Source: an uncultured Lachnospiraceae bacterium
GTDB lineage: Bacteria; Bacillota; Clostridia; Lachnospirales; Lachnospiraceae
Assembly (NCBI GenBank): GCA_910589385.1
Contig: CAJUTU010000043.1
Coordinates: 1-28,012, forward strand
Direction: 5' to 3'
DNA length: 28,012 bases
Position 1 is the stretch's first letter, and each line of letters opens with the position of its first letter. Below, piece by piece: positions 1 to 6,556 of the stretch. The translations under genes and the position numbers were made by a program. Below the pieces are notes generated by a model. It saw only the letters and a list, made by a program, of their open reading frames with translations. It did not search any database and was not told where the DNA came from.

Positions 1-10
1 AACTGGCAAG

Positions 11-50
11 ACTGTATCCGGTTATACTTTAAAAACTAACCGGATACAGT
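11..50. repeat. Perfect 14-bp inverted repeat at a gene truncation point
   Basis: Positions 11-24 (ACTGTATCCGGTTA) and 37-50 are exact reverse complements with a 12-nt spacer. The right arm encodes the last residues and contains the stop codon of the truncated ATPase read from 590 to 36. There is no T-tract on the minus side, so it is a weak candidate for an intrinsic terminator. It could instead be the end of an inserted sequence or a recombination scar. The sequence is certain; the role is not known. Confidence 0.7.
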
Positions 51-590
51 ACTAGTATATTTTTTCCCTTTTTGAAATGGGAGTCTTAGTCCTTTTTGTG
101 CATCATAAATGCTCAGCTTTCTTACGCTTTTCCCATTGATTTCAGCTTCCATATCCAATCTGGAAACCAAATGGACCATATCTGACAATTCTGTTTCCTG
201 CTCTTCTGAGATGGAAACGACTCCCGCCATATCCATATATTCTTTGTCGTTTATCTCTTCCTCTACAACATTAGCAAATACCGATACCTCCGTGATATCG
301 CTGTCTTCCACGATCACATATCTCAAATATTTTTCTTCCAGATTTATGCCAAACAGATTATAGAACCCTTCATAATAGGAAACACCTGCACGCAGAGCAG
401 TTCTGACATCTTTTCTGATCAATGAACGCCACCTGCGAAAGTCATCTGGCTGTCCAAAACTATCAAGTATTTCTAAAATACTCGTTTTTCCGCAGTTATT
501 ATTTCCCGTCAAAATATTTACCTGAGATAAATTTTCCAGTTTAAACGATTTTATTCCACGAAAAGAATCTACTTCTATACTCGAAATCAC
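36..590 (-). pseudogene. Truncated AAA/OLD-type ATPase (N-terminal part only)
   Basis: The 184-residue frame opens like the AAA_15/OLD-type ATPases: a short beta-strand segment with FRGIKSF, then a Walker A motif GNNNCGKTS at about residues 28-36. Such proteins are normally about 350-450 residues, with the ABC-like signature, Walker B and often a TOPRIM domain further on; all of these are missing. The frame ends inside the 14-bp inverted repeat at 11-50, so the last few residues come from the repeat. The start is also doubtful. The only initiator is GTG at 590, which sits on top of the AAAGGTG ribosome-binding-like sequence. An ATA nine bases beyond that site is where an ATG would be expected. 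I read this as a decaying gene. ATPases of this type often belong to defence or nuclease modules, but no partner is intact here. Confidence 0.7.
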
Positions 591-608
591 CTTTCATACA
601 CGTCCTCT

Positions 609-898
609 CTATTTCATTTTCCCTATCAATACTTCTTTCCCCCGAAAGCAAACCCATATTTTCGTATACGCCCTACAGGAATCCCTCTCGCTATGAGAGC
701 CGCCTCATAATTCATATCTTCAATTTGTTTCAATGCCGTATTTACCGTATCTGAAAGATCTTTTTTCTTTTTCAGCTGAAATACTTTATCATCTGCCTCC
801 CACCATTCTTTGATAAAATGCGTTTTGTCCACATAAAAATTATTTTTAATCCTTATCTTTTCAAAATCCTGGCGTCCGATTCCAACTGTTCTCGCCAT
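609..898 (-). pseudogene. AAA-ATPase-like/PDDEXK protein, internally deleted remnant
   Basis: The first ~40 residues from ATG 898 (MARTVGIGRQDF, then NNFYVDKTHFIKEWW) match the start of the AAA-ATPase_like (PF09820) proteins common in gut Clostridia and Bacteroidetes. The last ~45 residues (ALKQIEDMNYEAALIARGI, then RIRKYGFAFGGKK) match the end of their PDDEXK_9 nuclease-like domain. Family members run to roughly 520-580 residues; here the two ends are joined directly at about residue 45, so Walker A, Walker B and the nuclease core are gone. After GGKK the frame stops at 626. Restoring one base would continue into V-L-I-G-K-M-K and stop at 609, indicating a second lesion. The start at 898 has AAAGGGG upstream; the in-frame ATG at 922 has none. 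Confidence 0.75.
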
Positions 899-951
899 AA
901 TATCCCCTTTCCAAATTGTCACATTGGCTCTTTATACTCCCTCACTTTCTC

Positions 952-1617
952 CTACCAGTTCCTGAATAACGTTATAATCTTATCCTGCAGCCAGGACTCC
1001 ATATCCTCGTCAGTCACTTCCATAGACAAAATTTCTTTCTGCATCCAGGAAACCTTTTGCTCCATTTCATCTGCATATCTTTCATAAATCATCTCTTCCT
1101 GGCCGTTCCATTCCTCAGACTTTAAAGCAGCCAATATAGACGAATGATACCTCAGAACAGTATCCATGATCAAATTTTGCCGTTCAATGATCGTCTCTAA
1201 CCGCTCCTGTGATAGTTTCCGATCCTTGTCTGTCAATTTCTTTTCATCCGTGTCCTGTAACCTGGACACTGCCAAAACGAACGCATCCGCATCATCACAC
1301 AATGTATTTCTCATCGTATTCAGCGTTTCCAACGACCATGATATTTCAGAAGGTGCCACAAGCAGTCCGTCTATATCCGTTTCGATGACTTTATCAACCT
1401 TTCCTTCCTTTATCTTGCCGCCAGCCTGTGCGGAATCTGCCAAATCCTGATCATTTACGATCATGCCAGCCTGTGTTGCATGGTCGACCGTGTCTGATGC
1501 CCTGTCTACTTTTCTTTCCTTGTCCCATTCATTATAGACTAACAGCAAACAACACAGACAGATGAGCAGAAGAGTCATTCCTGCAACCTGCAATCCACGT
1601 AATAACCTTTCTTTCAA
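952..1617 (-). CDS. Hypothetical membrane-anchored protein
   Basis: I do not recognise this 221-residue protein. It begins with a short basic stretch (KERLLRG) followed by one strongly hydrophobic helix at about residues 11-28, with no obvious signal-peptidase site. It is therefore probably a signal-anchored protein with the rest outside the cell. The remainder is acidic, helical and low in cysteine, with a central glycine/lysine-rich linker (about 65-75). A long amphipathic helical region at about 115-215 may form a coiled coil. The start is TTG at 1617, chosen because a strong GGAGGGG site lies seven bases upstream and no ATG competes. A TTGTAC-17-TATAAT promoter precedes it. The stop lies 53 bases before the AAA-ATPase-like remnant, so the two could once have been cotranscribed. 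Confidence 0.7.
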   Translation of the reverse strand: MKERLLRGLQVAGMTLLLICLCCLLLVYNEWDKERKVDRASDTVDHATQAGMIVNDQDLADSAQAGGKIKEGKVDKVIETDIDGLLVAPSEISWSLETLNTMRNTLCDDADAFVLAVSRLQDTDEKKLTDKDRKLSQERLETIIERQNLIMDTVLRYHSSILAALKSEEWNGQEEMIYERYADEMEQKVSWMQKEILSMEVTDEDMESWLQDKIITLFRNW

Positions 1618-1677
1618 TTGCCCACCCCTCCTCTCTCAGTTATATCCACAGATGTCCTTTTCACTTGCATTTCATTT

Positions 1678-1706
1678 ATTATACCTTATCCATTTTTGAA
1701 GTACAA
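1678..1706 (-). promoter_or_regulatory. Sigma-A-type promoter for the 952-1617 gene
   Basis: On the minus strand, TTGTAC (1706-1701) and TATAAT (1683-1678) are separated by exactly 17 bases. The start codon lies about 60 bases downstream. The consensus -10 and optimal spacing support it. Confidence 0.65.
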
Positions 1707-1712
1707 TCCTTA

Positions 1713-1767
1713 CTTTGCGCCAAAAAGACAGAAAGAACGCAGCACTTCTCATGCATTCTTTCTGTCT
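1713..1767 (-). terminator. Intrinsic terminator of the serine recombinase gene
   Basis: AGACAGAAAGAA (1726-1737) and its exact complement (1756-1767) form a 12-bp stem with an 18-nt loop. The stem is followed on the minus strand by a T5 run. The stem overlaps the recombinase stop codon at 1766-1768. Confidence 0.75.
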
Positions 1768-3637
1768 ATGTTTTATCTATGATCCACTCTCCGTGCCCGC
1801 CCTGGCCCTCGTAATGGATTTTCCCTTGTTTTTTTAGTTTCCGTATCCGGGCATTTGCCGCGGAAAGACTGATTCCCTCCATTCCGGCAATCTGTTTTGC
1901 CGTAACCTTTGGATTATGCCGGATATATTCTATGATTCGTCTGACTTCCGCCTCTTTTCTTGCAGCATATAAGAAATCATCACCCAATGGCACTTCCCAT
2001 GTTAAATTCTTTTCAAGATCACCAGAAATATTTTTTTTATGCTCTAGAGAAGGCATATCCATCCCCGGTACTTTTTCTGCCTGAAATGATAATTCCAGTT
2101 TCTCTGGATAGACTGTGATCGTATCAATACTGTCTATCATATCCGACAAAGCTGCCTGTCTTACCGTATCTTCTTCCAGCCGTTTTCGTATGGTCTTTAA
2201 ACGCTGCTCTGTTACACTTCTGGAGTGTTCTGTGTCCTGCAGCTTTTCCAGCTCTCTTTTTAATCCTTCCGCCTTTGCTGTAATTTCTTCTTTTTTGATC
2301 TTATAATCCTGATCTGATATCACATCTGCCAGCAATTTATCCAGCAGTTTCTTTTCCTGTGTCTCATATTTTTCCAATTCCCTGCATACACGTTTTTGCT
2401 GAGATGAAGTATCATTTTTCTGCAGCACATCATTTAGGATCCCTATGGCTTTATCAATCATTTCCGAATCGTCCAATCCTGCCCCCTGACCGTAGTGCGC
2501 ACAGACCTTTTCCAGCAGCAGATTTAATCTTTCTTCATCCAGATGGATATTGTCACAGCCTCTGCCTGGCGTTCTTTTCACCTTTCGCTGGCCGCTTTGC
2601 ATCTTTTTCTGGCTGTTGCGTCCGTTTTGGAGGTATTTCCGGCATTTCCATTCCACGATCAGTTTTTCATCCTTATATCGTTTTCGATATGTCCTGTAAA
2701 ATGGACTGCCGCACTCTCCGCATCTGATTTTTCCAGATAACCGATATTTTCCCGGATTCTTTCCCCCTGGATGATATTCTTTCACATTGCGCTTTTGTGC
2801 CCTGGCATCCATAGCCTCGTTTGCTTCTTTCCATTCCTCTTCGGAAACAGCGGCCGGAAGTACATTTCTATGGATAACCCACTGTTCCTTCGGCACTTTT
2901 ATTGTCCTCTTTAGCTGAAAGTCAAAATGGACTTTATTCTGGATCACGGTCCCACATCGGACAGGGTTTCTGATAATCCTTCTGATTGCTTCTTCTTTAA
3001 AGGGTTTTCCGTTCCTGTCACGGATTCCTTCTTCTTCCAGATAATGTTCAATGGAGCCGCACCCCATTGTCTTACAGAGATGGAACATGATACGGATTGC
3101 TGATACCTCTTCCTCTACCAGCACGGTCTCTCCATTTTCCAAACGCTGCAGGCCAAATGTATTGGGCGGCAGGATAAATTTCCTGCCCTCCTCCTGTCTG
3201 TGGTAATGTGCATTGTTGATTTTTTTGGATAATTCTTTACTGTATTCCTCCGCCAGAATCGCCTTGATGCCCGTAATCAAGGCATCATCCGCAGAATAAA
3301 ACTTCCGTTCCAGATACATATAAAGTCTTTTGCCGTTGGATACCAGACGGTCAATAAACAGATACCAGTCACGGGTATTCCTCATCAGCCGGTCCTGGGT
3401 CTTGATCTGGACAATATCAAATTTATCTGTCTGTAGTTCTTCAAAAAGCCTGTTATATTCCTTACGCTTTGCCGTCGTTGTACCGCTTTTGGCTTCAATA
3501 TATTCATCCACCAGAAGCCAGCCCTGCTGCTGGACGCTCTTACGGGACTCCTGCACCTGCTGGATCAGAGCGTCCTGCTGGCTTTCCTCTTCGGTACTGC
3601 AGCGGCAATAAATAACTGCGCGCAGCATGGGAATCAC
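1766..3637 (-). CDS. Large serine recombinase with C-terminal winged-helix extension
   Basis: This is a serine-family site-specific recombinase of about 623 residues, which would cut and rejoin DNA through a phosphoserine link. The order is a resolvase catalytic domain (YCRCS with the likely nucleophile Ser14, and DRLMRNTRD further on), a Recombinase domain at about 155-290, a zinc ribbon (CGECGS, WKCRK and a later GCDN), and a long charged coiled coil. The unusual part is the last ~60 residues. They form a helix-turn-helix/winged-helix unit (VTAKQIAGMEGISLSAANARIRK, shown here only in part: TAKQIAGMEGISLSAANARI) ending in a GGHGEWII wing. GTG at 3637 overlaps the upstream small ORF stop as GTGA, while ATG at 3628 is an alternative start. 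A strong terminator follows. No other transposition or phage gene is intact nearby, so whether it moves DNA, inverts a switch or is a relic is open. Confidence 0.88.
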   Translation of the reverse strand: MIPMLRAVIYCRCSTEEESQQDALIQQVQESRKSVQQQGWLLVDEYIEAKSGTTTAKRKEYNRLFEELQTDKFDIVQIKTQDRLMRNTRDWYLFIDRLVSNGKRLYMYLERKFYSADDALITGIKAILAEEYSKELSKKINNAHYHRQEEGRKFILPPNTFGLQRLENGETVLVEEEVSAIRIMFHLCKTMGCGSIEHYLEEEGIRDRNGKPFKEEAIRRIIRNPVRCGTVIQNKVHFDFQLKRTIKVPKEQWVIHRNVLPAAVSEEEWKEANEAMDARAQKRNVKEYHPGGKNPGKYRLSGKIRCGECGSPFYRTYRKRYKDEKLIVEWKCRKYLQNGRNSQKKMQSGQRKVKRTPGRGCDNIHLDEERLNLLLEKVCAHYGQGAGLDDSEMIDKAIGILNDVLQKNDTSSQQKRVCRELEKYETQEKKLLDKLLADVISDQDYKIKKEEITAKAEGLKRELEKLQDTEHSRSVTEQRLKTIRKRLEEDTVRQAALSDMIDSIDTITVYPEKLELSFQAEKVPGMDMPSLEHKKNISGDLEKNLTWEVPLGDDFLYAARKEAEVRRIIEYIRHNPKVTAKQIAGMEGISLSAANARIRKLKKQGKIHYEGQGGHGEWIIDKT

Positions 3638-3780
3638 GCTTTCTGCAGTATCTGGTTGAATGCAATCTCTTCCTCTGCCGTTAATAAATGTTCCTGGAGC
3701 AATATTTCAGCGATTTTTCTTAAAAGTTCTTTTTCTATTAACTTTTCTCCTTTGTTTTGTATACCTCTGCTTTGATTCAT
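3634..3780 (-). CDS. Small protein translationally coupled to the recombinase
   Basis: A 48-codon frame runs from ATG 3780 to a TGA at 3634-3636 that overlaps the recombinase GTG by four bases (GTGA), the usual geometry of coupled genes. The peptide begins MNQSRGIQNKGEKLIEKELL and ends with a helical segment around LLTAEEEIAFNQIL. It is charged and helical, and resembles the short SHOCT-like peptides that often sit just ahead of serine recombinases in Clostridia. That resemblance is from memory and not proven. The ribosome binding site is poor, because the best AAAGGAG lies inside the frame. Its role, perhaps as a regulator or directionality factor, is unknown. Confidence 0.55.
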   Translation of the reverse strand: MNQSRGIQNKGEKLIEKELLRKIAEILLQEHLLTAEEEIAFNQILQKA

Positions 3781-3914
3781 GGATGAATAGAACCTGTTTT
3801 TTTATTTCATTTTATGCAGCTGGTTTCCATAAATAGCACTGATGCAAGGAATTTCATTCATCTGTAAATCTGTGTCTGTCACATCCTGTCAGAATACCCT
3901 CACAGATATTTAAA

Positions 3915-4019
3915 ATGGATTGGCTCCTGATGTCCATTGTCCTCCTCTGCATCATGGCAATGTTCTTATACGCCCTGATCAATATACTGGAAAATATCTA
4001 TACAAAGCGTCTTTCATAA
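3915..4019 (+). CDS. Possible 34-residue single-helix membrane peptide or permease tail
   Basis: The frame starts at ATG 3915 (MDWLLMSIVLLCIMAMFLYA) and ends with a basic tail IYTKRLS. It encodes almost nothing but one membrane helix. There is no clear ribosome binding site, and the frame is open back to a stop at 3840-3842. The helix plus short basic tail resembles the end of SsuC/TauC-like ABC permeases, so it may be the surviving end of a lost gene. Low confidence. Confidence 0.3.
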   Translation: MDWLLMSIVLLCIMAMFLYALINILENIYTKRLS

Positions 4020-4136
4020 AACCCCCCGCATAAACAAAATGCATTGCATCCGGCTGCACTGTCTTGGGCCACCGCGTCAGCCCTTAGATGTACATGAAAA
4101 CATGCCCGTCTGGCCCGTTGTTTTGCGGAAATGACC

Positions 4137-4178
4137 AATGTCCGAAATTGTGCCGTATATGACACCATTTCGGACATT
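4137..4178. repeat. 12-bp perfect inverted repeat (hairpin)
   Basis: AATGTCCGAAAT (4137-4148) and ATTTCGGACATT (4167-4178) are exact complements, and the stem can extend inwards through GTG/CAC. It lies 45 bases beyond the stop of the minus-strand gene at 4223 and could end its transcript, although no T-tract follows on either side. Confidence 0.6.
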
Positions 4179-4222
4179 ATCCTAAGTCTCCAATATACAA
4201 TTCTGCCAATAGGACTCCTAAA

Positions 4223-4771
4223 CTACTCCGCCGCCTTACCTGCAAAAACGGAATAGTTCATCTCCAAATCCCGTTTTATACTATCCCCCATCAGATCTTC
4301 AACATAATTAAAATACCCGTCGTTTCCCCTTGCCTTGCTCCACGTTTCAATGGATTTTTCCAGCCTGAGCAGGCACTTCACCGGTTCCTGGAAATAACTT
4401 TCCAAATCCTCTTTCGAATCCAGGTCATAGTTCTCTCCCAAGACCTCCCTGACCTCTTCATTTGTAAAGGGGTCGAAACTCATCAGAAGTCCTTTTGCCA
4501 AAGCTTCATTTTCCTCTGACAGAAGAGTACCGAGATCATACTCTGTATCTGTCAGATACCCGTCAATAGCTAACAGGCAGATATGGATTGCCTCAATTGC
4601 CCGCCTGCTGTCTCTTTTTTCATTTTCACGATGAAGCTTCAGCATATTGGATTCCATTGGAAACAATAACAGGGCATGGTCTTCCTCATCTCCTTTTTTA
4701 ATGGTTCCAAATTTCTGTGACATCCTGCTGCTGATCCTGTCAAAGTTATACCGATTAATTTTTTTCTTCAT
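4223..4771 (-). CDS. Hypothetical protein, unknown family
   Basis: A soluble protein of 182 residues that I do not recognise. It starts with a lysine-rich segment (MKKKINRYNF). A helical, acidic body follows, with motifs such as LLLFPMESNMLKLHRENEKR at about 35-55 and an ESYFQEPVKCLLRLEKSIET segment near 127-146. There is no signal peptide, membrane helix or metal-binding motif. The ribosome binding site AAAGGAG lies nine bases before ATG 4771 but only three before ATG 4777, so the inner ATG is preferred. It is divergent from aroB and shares a 150-base intergenic region with it. No function can be inferred. Confidence 0.7.
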   Translation of the reverse strand: MKKKINRYNFDRISSRMSQKFGTIKKGDEEDHALLLFPMESNMLKLHRENEKRDSRRAIEAIHICLLAIDGYLTDTEYDLGTLLSEENEALAKGLLMSFDPFTNEEVREVLGENYDLDSKEDLESYFQEPVKCLLRLEKSIETWSKARGNDGYFNYVEDLMGDSIKRDLEMNYSVFAGKAAE

Positions 4772-4809
4772 TTTCATCCGCTCCTTTTATCTCTGCCCAA
4801 AACAATATC

Positions 4810-4838
4810 AGTTTACCATGTTCCTCACGCTCAGGCAA
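4810..4838 (-). promoter_or_regulatory. Weak promoter candidate for the 4223-4771 gene
   Basis: On the minus strand, TTGCCT (4838-4833) and TAAACT (4815-4810) are 17 bases apart and about 40 bases before the start. Both hexamers are only partial matches. Confidence 0.4.
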
Positions 4839-4853
4839 GTGTTTCCAACAGGC

Positions 4854-4882
4854 TTTACACCAAATTCCTTTTTTGGTATAAT
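4854..4882 (+). promoter_or_regulatory. aroB promoter with an internal dyad
   Basis: TTTACA (4854-4859), a 17-base spacer, and a perfect TATAAT (4877-4882) lie 40 bases before aroB. ACCAAA (4858-4863) and TTTGGT (4872-4877) form an inverted repeat that spans the spacer. It could be an operator, or could be chance in an AT-rich tract. Confidence 0.7.
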
Positions 4883-4921
4883 GCAACGAAGCAAATCAGA
4901 TACAAACAGGAGAATACACTT

Positions 4922-5977
4922 ATGAAATTAACAGTTGATCTAAAAGAAAACAGTTATCCCATCTATATTGAAAACGGCATCTTGAAAAATGCCGCCGGCT
5001 ATATTTCCCAGATTTTCCAGGGCCGGCGGATCATGATCATCTCAGATGACCATGTATATCCTCTGTATGGAAATAGACTGGCAGACTCCTTATCTTCCTA
5101 TGAATGCCATACCCTCATCCTCCCCCACGGAGAACAGACCAAAAGTTTCCAGACGCTGCCCCAGATTTATGCTGCCATGCTGGATGCCAAAATCTCCCGC
5201 AGCGATCTGGTCATTGCCCTGGGCGGAGGGGTCATCGGCGATCTTGCCGGATTTGCGGCGGCCAGCTACCTGCGCGGAGTAAAACTGGTGCAGATCCCCA
5301 CTTCCCTCTTAGCCCAGGTAGATTCCTCCGTAGGCGGTAAAACCGCGGTAGACCTTCCCCAGGGCAAGAATCTTGTAGGCGCGTTCTACCACCCTAAGCT
5401 GGTCCTCATTGACCCAGATGTGCTGAACACACTGCCAGAACGTTTTATCCATGACGGAATGGGAGAAGTGATCAAGTATGGCTGTATCAAGGATGCCTCC
5501 CTGTTCCATACTTTGCAAAAGCATACTTCCTTTGAAGATTTAAAAGACTCTCTTGCTTCGGTCATCTGCCGCTGTGTTGACATCAAGCGGATTGTTGTGG
5601 AGAAAGACCAGTTCGATACCGGGGAACGGATGCTTTTGAATTTCGGACACACTCTCGCCCATACGATCGAACAATATTACCACTATGAGCGGGAAAGCCA
5701 CGGAGAAGCCGTTGCTATCGGCATGTACCAGATTACCCGTATCGCGGAAGAAAAAGCGTTAACGACCGCCGGCTCTGCCGAAACGATCAAACAGGTTCTT
5801 ACCACCTATGGCCTCCCCTTTGAATGCGGCCTCCTGCTTTCTAACTTAATGGATGCCATCACATTAGATAAGAAGAACCTGAATAACCGTTTAAACGTAG
5901 TTCTCCTTCATAAGATCGGAGACAGCTATGTACATCCAACGGATGTAGAATTCTTTCCAGGAGAACGTCTTGTTTAA
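4922..5977 (+). CDS. aroB: 3-dehydroquinate synthase
   Basis: AroB converts DAHP to 3-dehydroquinate, step two of the shikimate pathway, using NAD+ and a divalent metal (zinc or cobalt) in the cytoplasm. At 351 residues it has the normal bacterial length. The NAD-binding stretch ALGGGVIGDLAGFAAASYLR is at about 99-118, and IPTSLLAQVDSSVGGKTAVD follows at about 125-144. Metal-ligand regions are visible as a GMGEVIKYG helix (Glu near 182) and LNFGHTLAHTIE with its histidine, followed by SHGEAVAIGM. The start is ATG 4922 with AGGAG eight bases upstream. The gene stands alone between its own promoter and terminator, rather than in an aro operon. Confidence 0.97.
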   Translation: MKLTVDLKENSYPIYIENGILKNAAGYISQIFQGRRIMIISDDHVYPLYGNRLADSLSSYECHTLILPHGEQTKSFQTLPQIYAAMLDAKISRSDLVIALGGGVIGDLAGFAAASYLRGVKLVQIPTSLLAQVDSSVGGKTAVDLPQGKNLVGAFYHPKLVLIDPDVLNTLPERFIHDGMGEVIKYGCIKDASLFHTLQKHTSFEDLKDSLASVICRCVDIKRIVVEKDQFDTGERMLLNFGHTLAHTIEQYYHYERESHGEAVAIGMYQITRIAEEKALTTAGSAETIKQVLTTYGLPFECGLLLSNLMDAITLDKKNLNNRLNVVLLHKIGDSYVHPTDVEFFPGERLV

Positions 5978-6008
5978 AATCTGAATCTCCCTCAAAAGAG
6001 AGCTTTCT

Positions 6009-6063
6009 ATGGCAGAAAAACTGGAAATGCCTATTTGTTTCCACGTTTTTCTGCCATTTTCAT
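6009..6063 (+). terminator. Intrinsic terminator of aroB
   Basis: A stem with arms at 6009-6027 and 6038-6057 (ATGGCAGAAAAAC at the base, one bulged base) is followed by a short T-rich tail. It lies about 30 bases after the aroB stop. The stem is nearly symmetrical, but no gene converges on it from the other side. Confidence 0.8.
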
Positions 6064-6140
6064 TATGTTTTACTGCAATCTGCATGCAATTCTTTAGAAT
6101 CCTCTTGTAAAATCTATAGCTTTTTTTAAGAATATCTGTA

Positions 6141-6169
6141 TTGACAAAATATATTATACAGAATATAAT
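6141..6169 (+). promoter_or_regulatory. Consensus promoter of the padR operon
   Basis: TTGACA (6141-6146) and TATAAT (6164-6169) are both perfect hexamers with an optimal 17-base spacer, about 70 bases before padR. A promoter this strong is likely to need repression. The dyad inside it fits that. Confidence 0.9.
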
Positions 6170-6210
6170 ATATTTATGTTAAATATATGTATTAGCAGAA
6201 TATATATATT
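6148..6210. promoter_or_regulatory. Two AT-rich dyads, probable PadR operators
   Basis: Dyad 1 has perfect 10-bp arms (AATATATTAT at 6148-6157 and its complement at 6165-6174) around a 7-base centre, covering the -35/-10 spacer and the -10. Dyad 2 has 11-bp arms at 6182-6192 and 6200-6210 with one mismatch and again a 7-base centre. The centres are 35 bases apart. PadR proteins usually repress their own promoter at AT-rich dyads. Assignment to this PadR is inference. Confidence 0.65.
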
Positions 6211-6238
6211 AAAATAAAACATAGAAAGGACTGATATC

Positions 6239-6556
6239 ATGGCTTTTCCGTTGAACGCACCTATGTTTGACCTGCTCGTCCTGTCCGTAATCGCAGAATC
6301 CGATACTTACGGCTACCAGATCAGCCAGATCATCAAGCGTGCCGCTAACACAAAGGATTCCACACTCTACCCTGTGCTGCGCCGTCTTCAGGAACAACAT
6401 TTTCTGGAAACCTATGACCAGCAGTATCAGGGCAGAAACCGGAAATATTACACCATCACAGATTCCGGCAAGTGTTACCAGCAGGAGCTTTCCAGAGAAT
6501 GGAACCGCTATAAGACGATCATTGACGATATTGTGAAGGGAGGAACCACAAAATGA
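6239..6556 (+). CDS. PadR-family transcriptional repressor
   Basis: A 105-residue PadR-type winged-helix regulator of the short PadR-s2 kind. The DNA-binding domain fills most of it: FDLLVLSVIAE, then DTYGYQISQIIKR as the helix-turn-helix, the family marker STLYPVLRRLQEQ at about 41-53, and the wing GRNRKYYTITDSGK at about 65-78. A short C-terminal dimer helix follows. A ribosome binding site AAAGGA precedes ATG 6239. The stop overlaps the next start as ATGA, so the gene leads a three-gene operon with DUF1700 and DUF4097 proteins. This is a recurrent arrangement in Firmicutes, linked in several species to cell-envelope stress. The effector molecule is unknown. Confidence 0.93.
   Translation: MAFPLNAPMFDLLVLSVIAESDTYGYQISQIIKRAANTKDSTLYPVLRRLQEQHFLETYDQQYQGRNRKYYTITDSGKCYQQELSREWNRYKTIIDDIVKGGTTK

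Larger units (their letters stand above)
3781..4222. other. Intergenic region with a hairpin and a possible one-helix peptide
   Basis: This 442-base stretch separates the recombinase unit from the orphan gene ending at 4223. It holds a short plus-strand frame (3915-4019) and a long-stem hairpin (4137-4178). I find no tRNA, no insertion-sequence ends with target duplications, and no convincing promoter. Confidence 0.6.

Noticed and set aside
4137..4178. Invertible promoter switch for the adjacent recombinase
   Set aside because: The spacer is only 18 bases and contains no promoter, so inversion would change nothing obvious.
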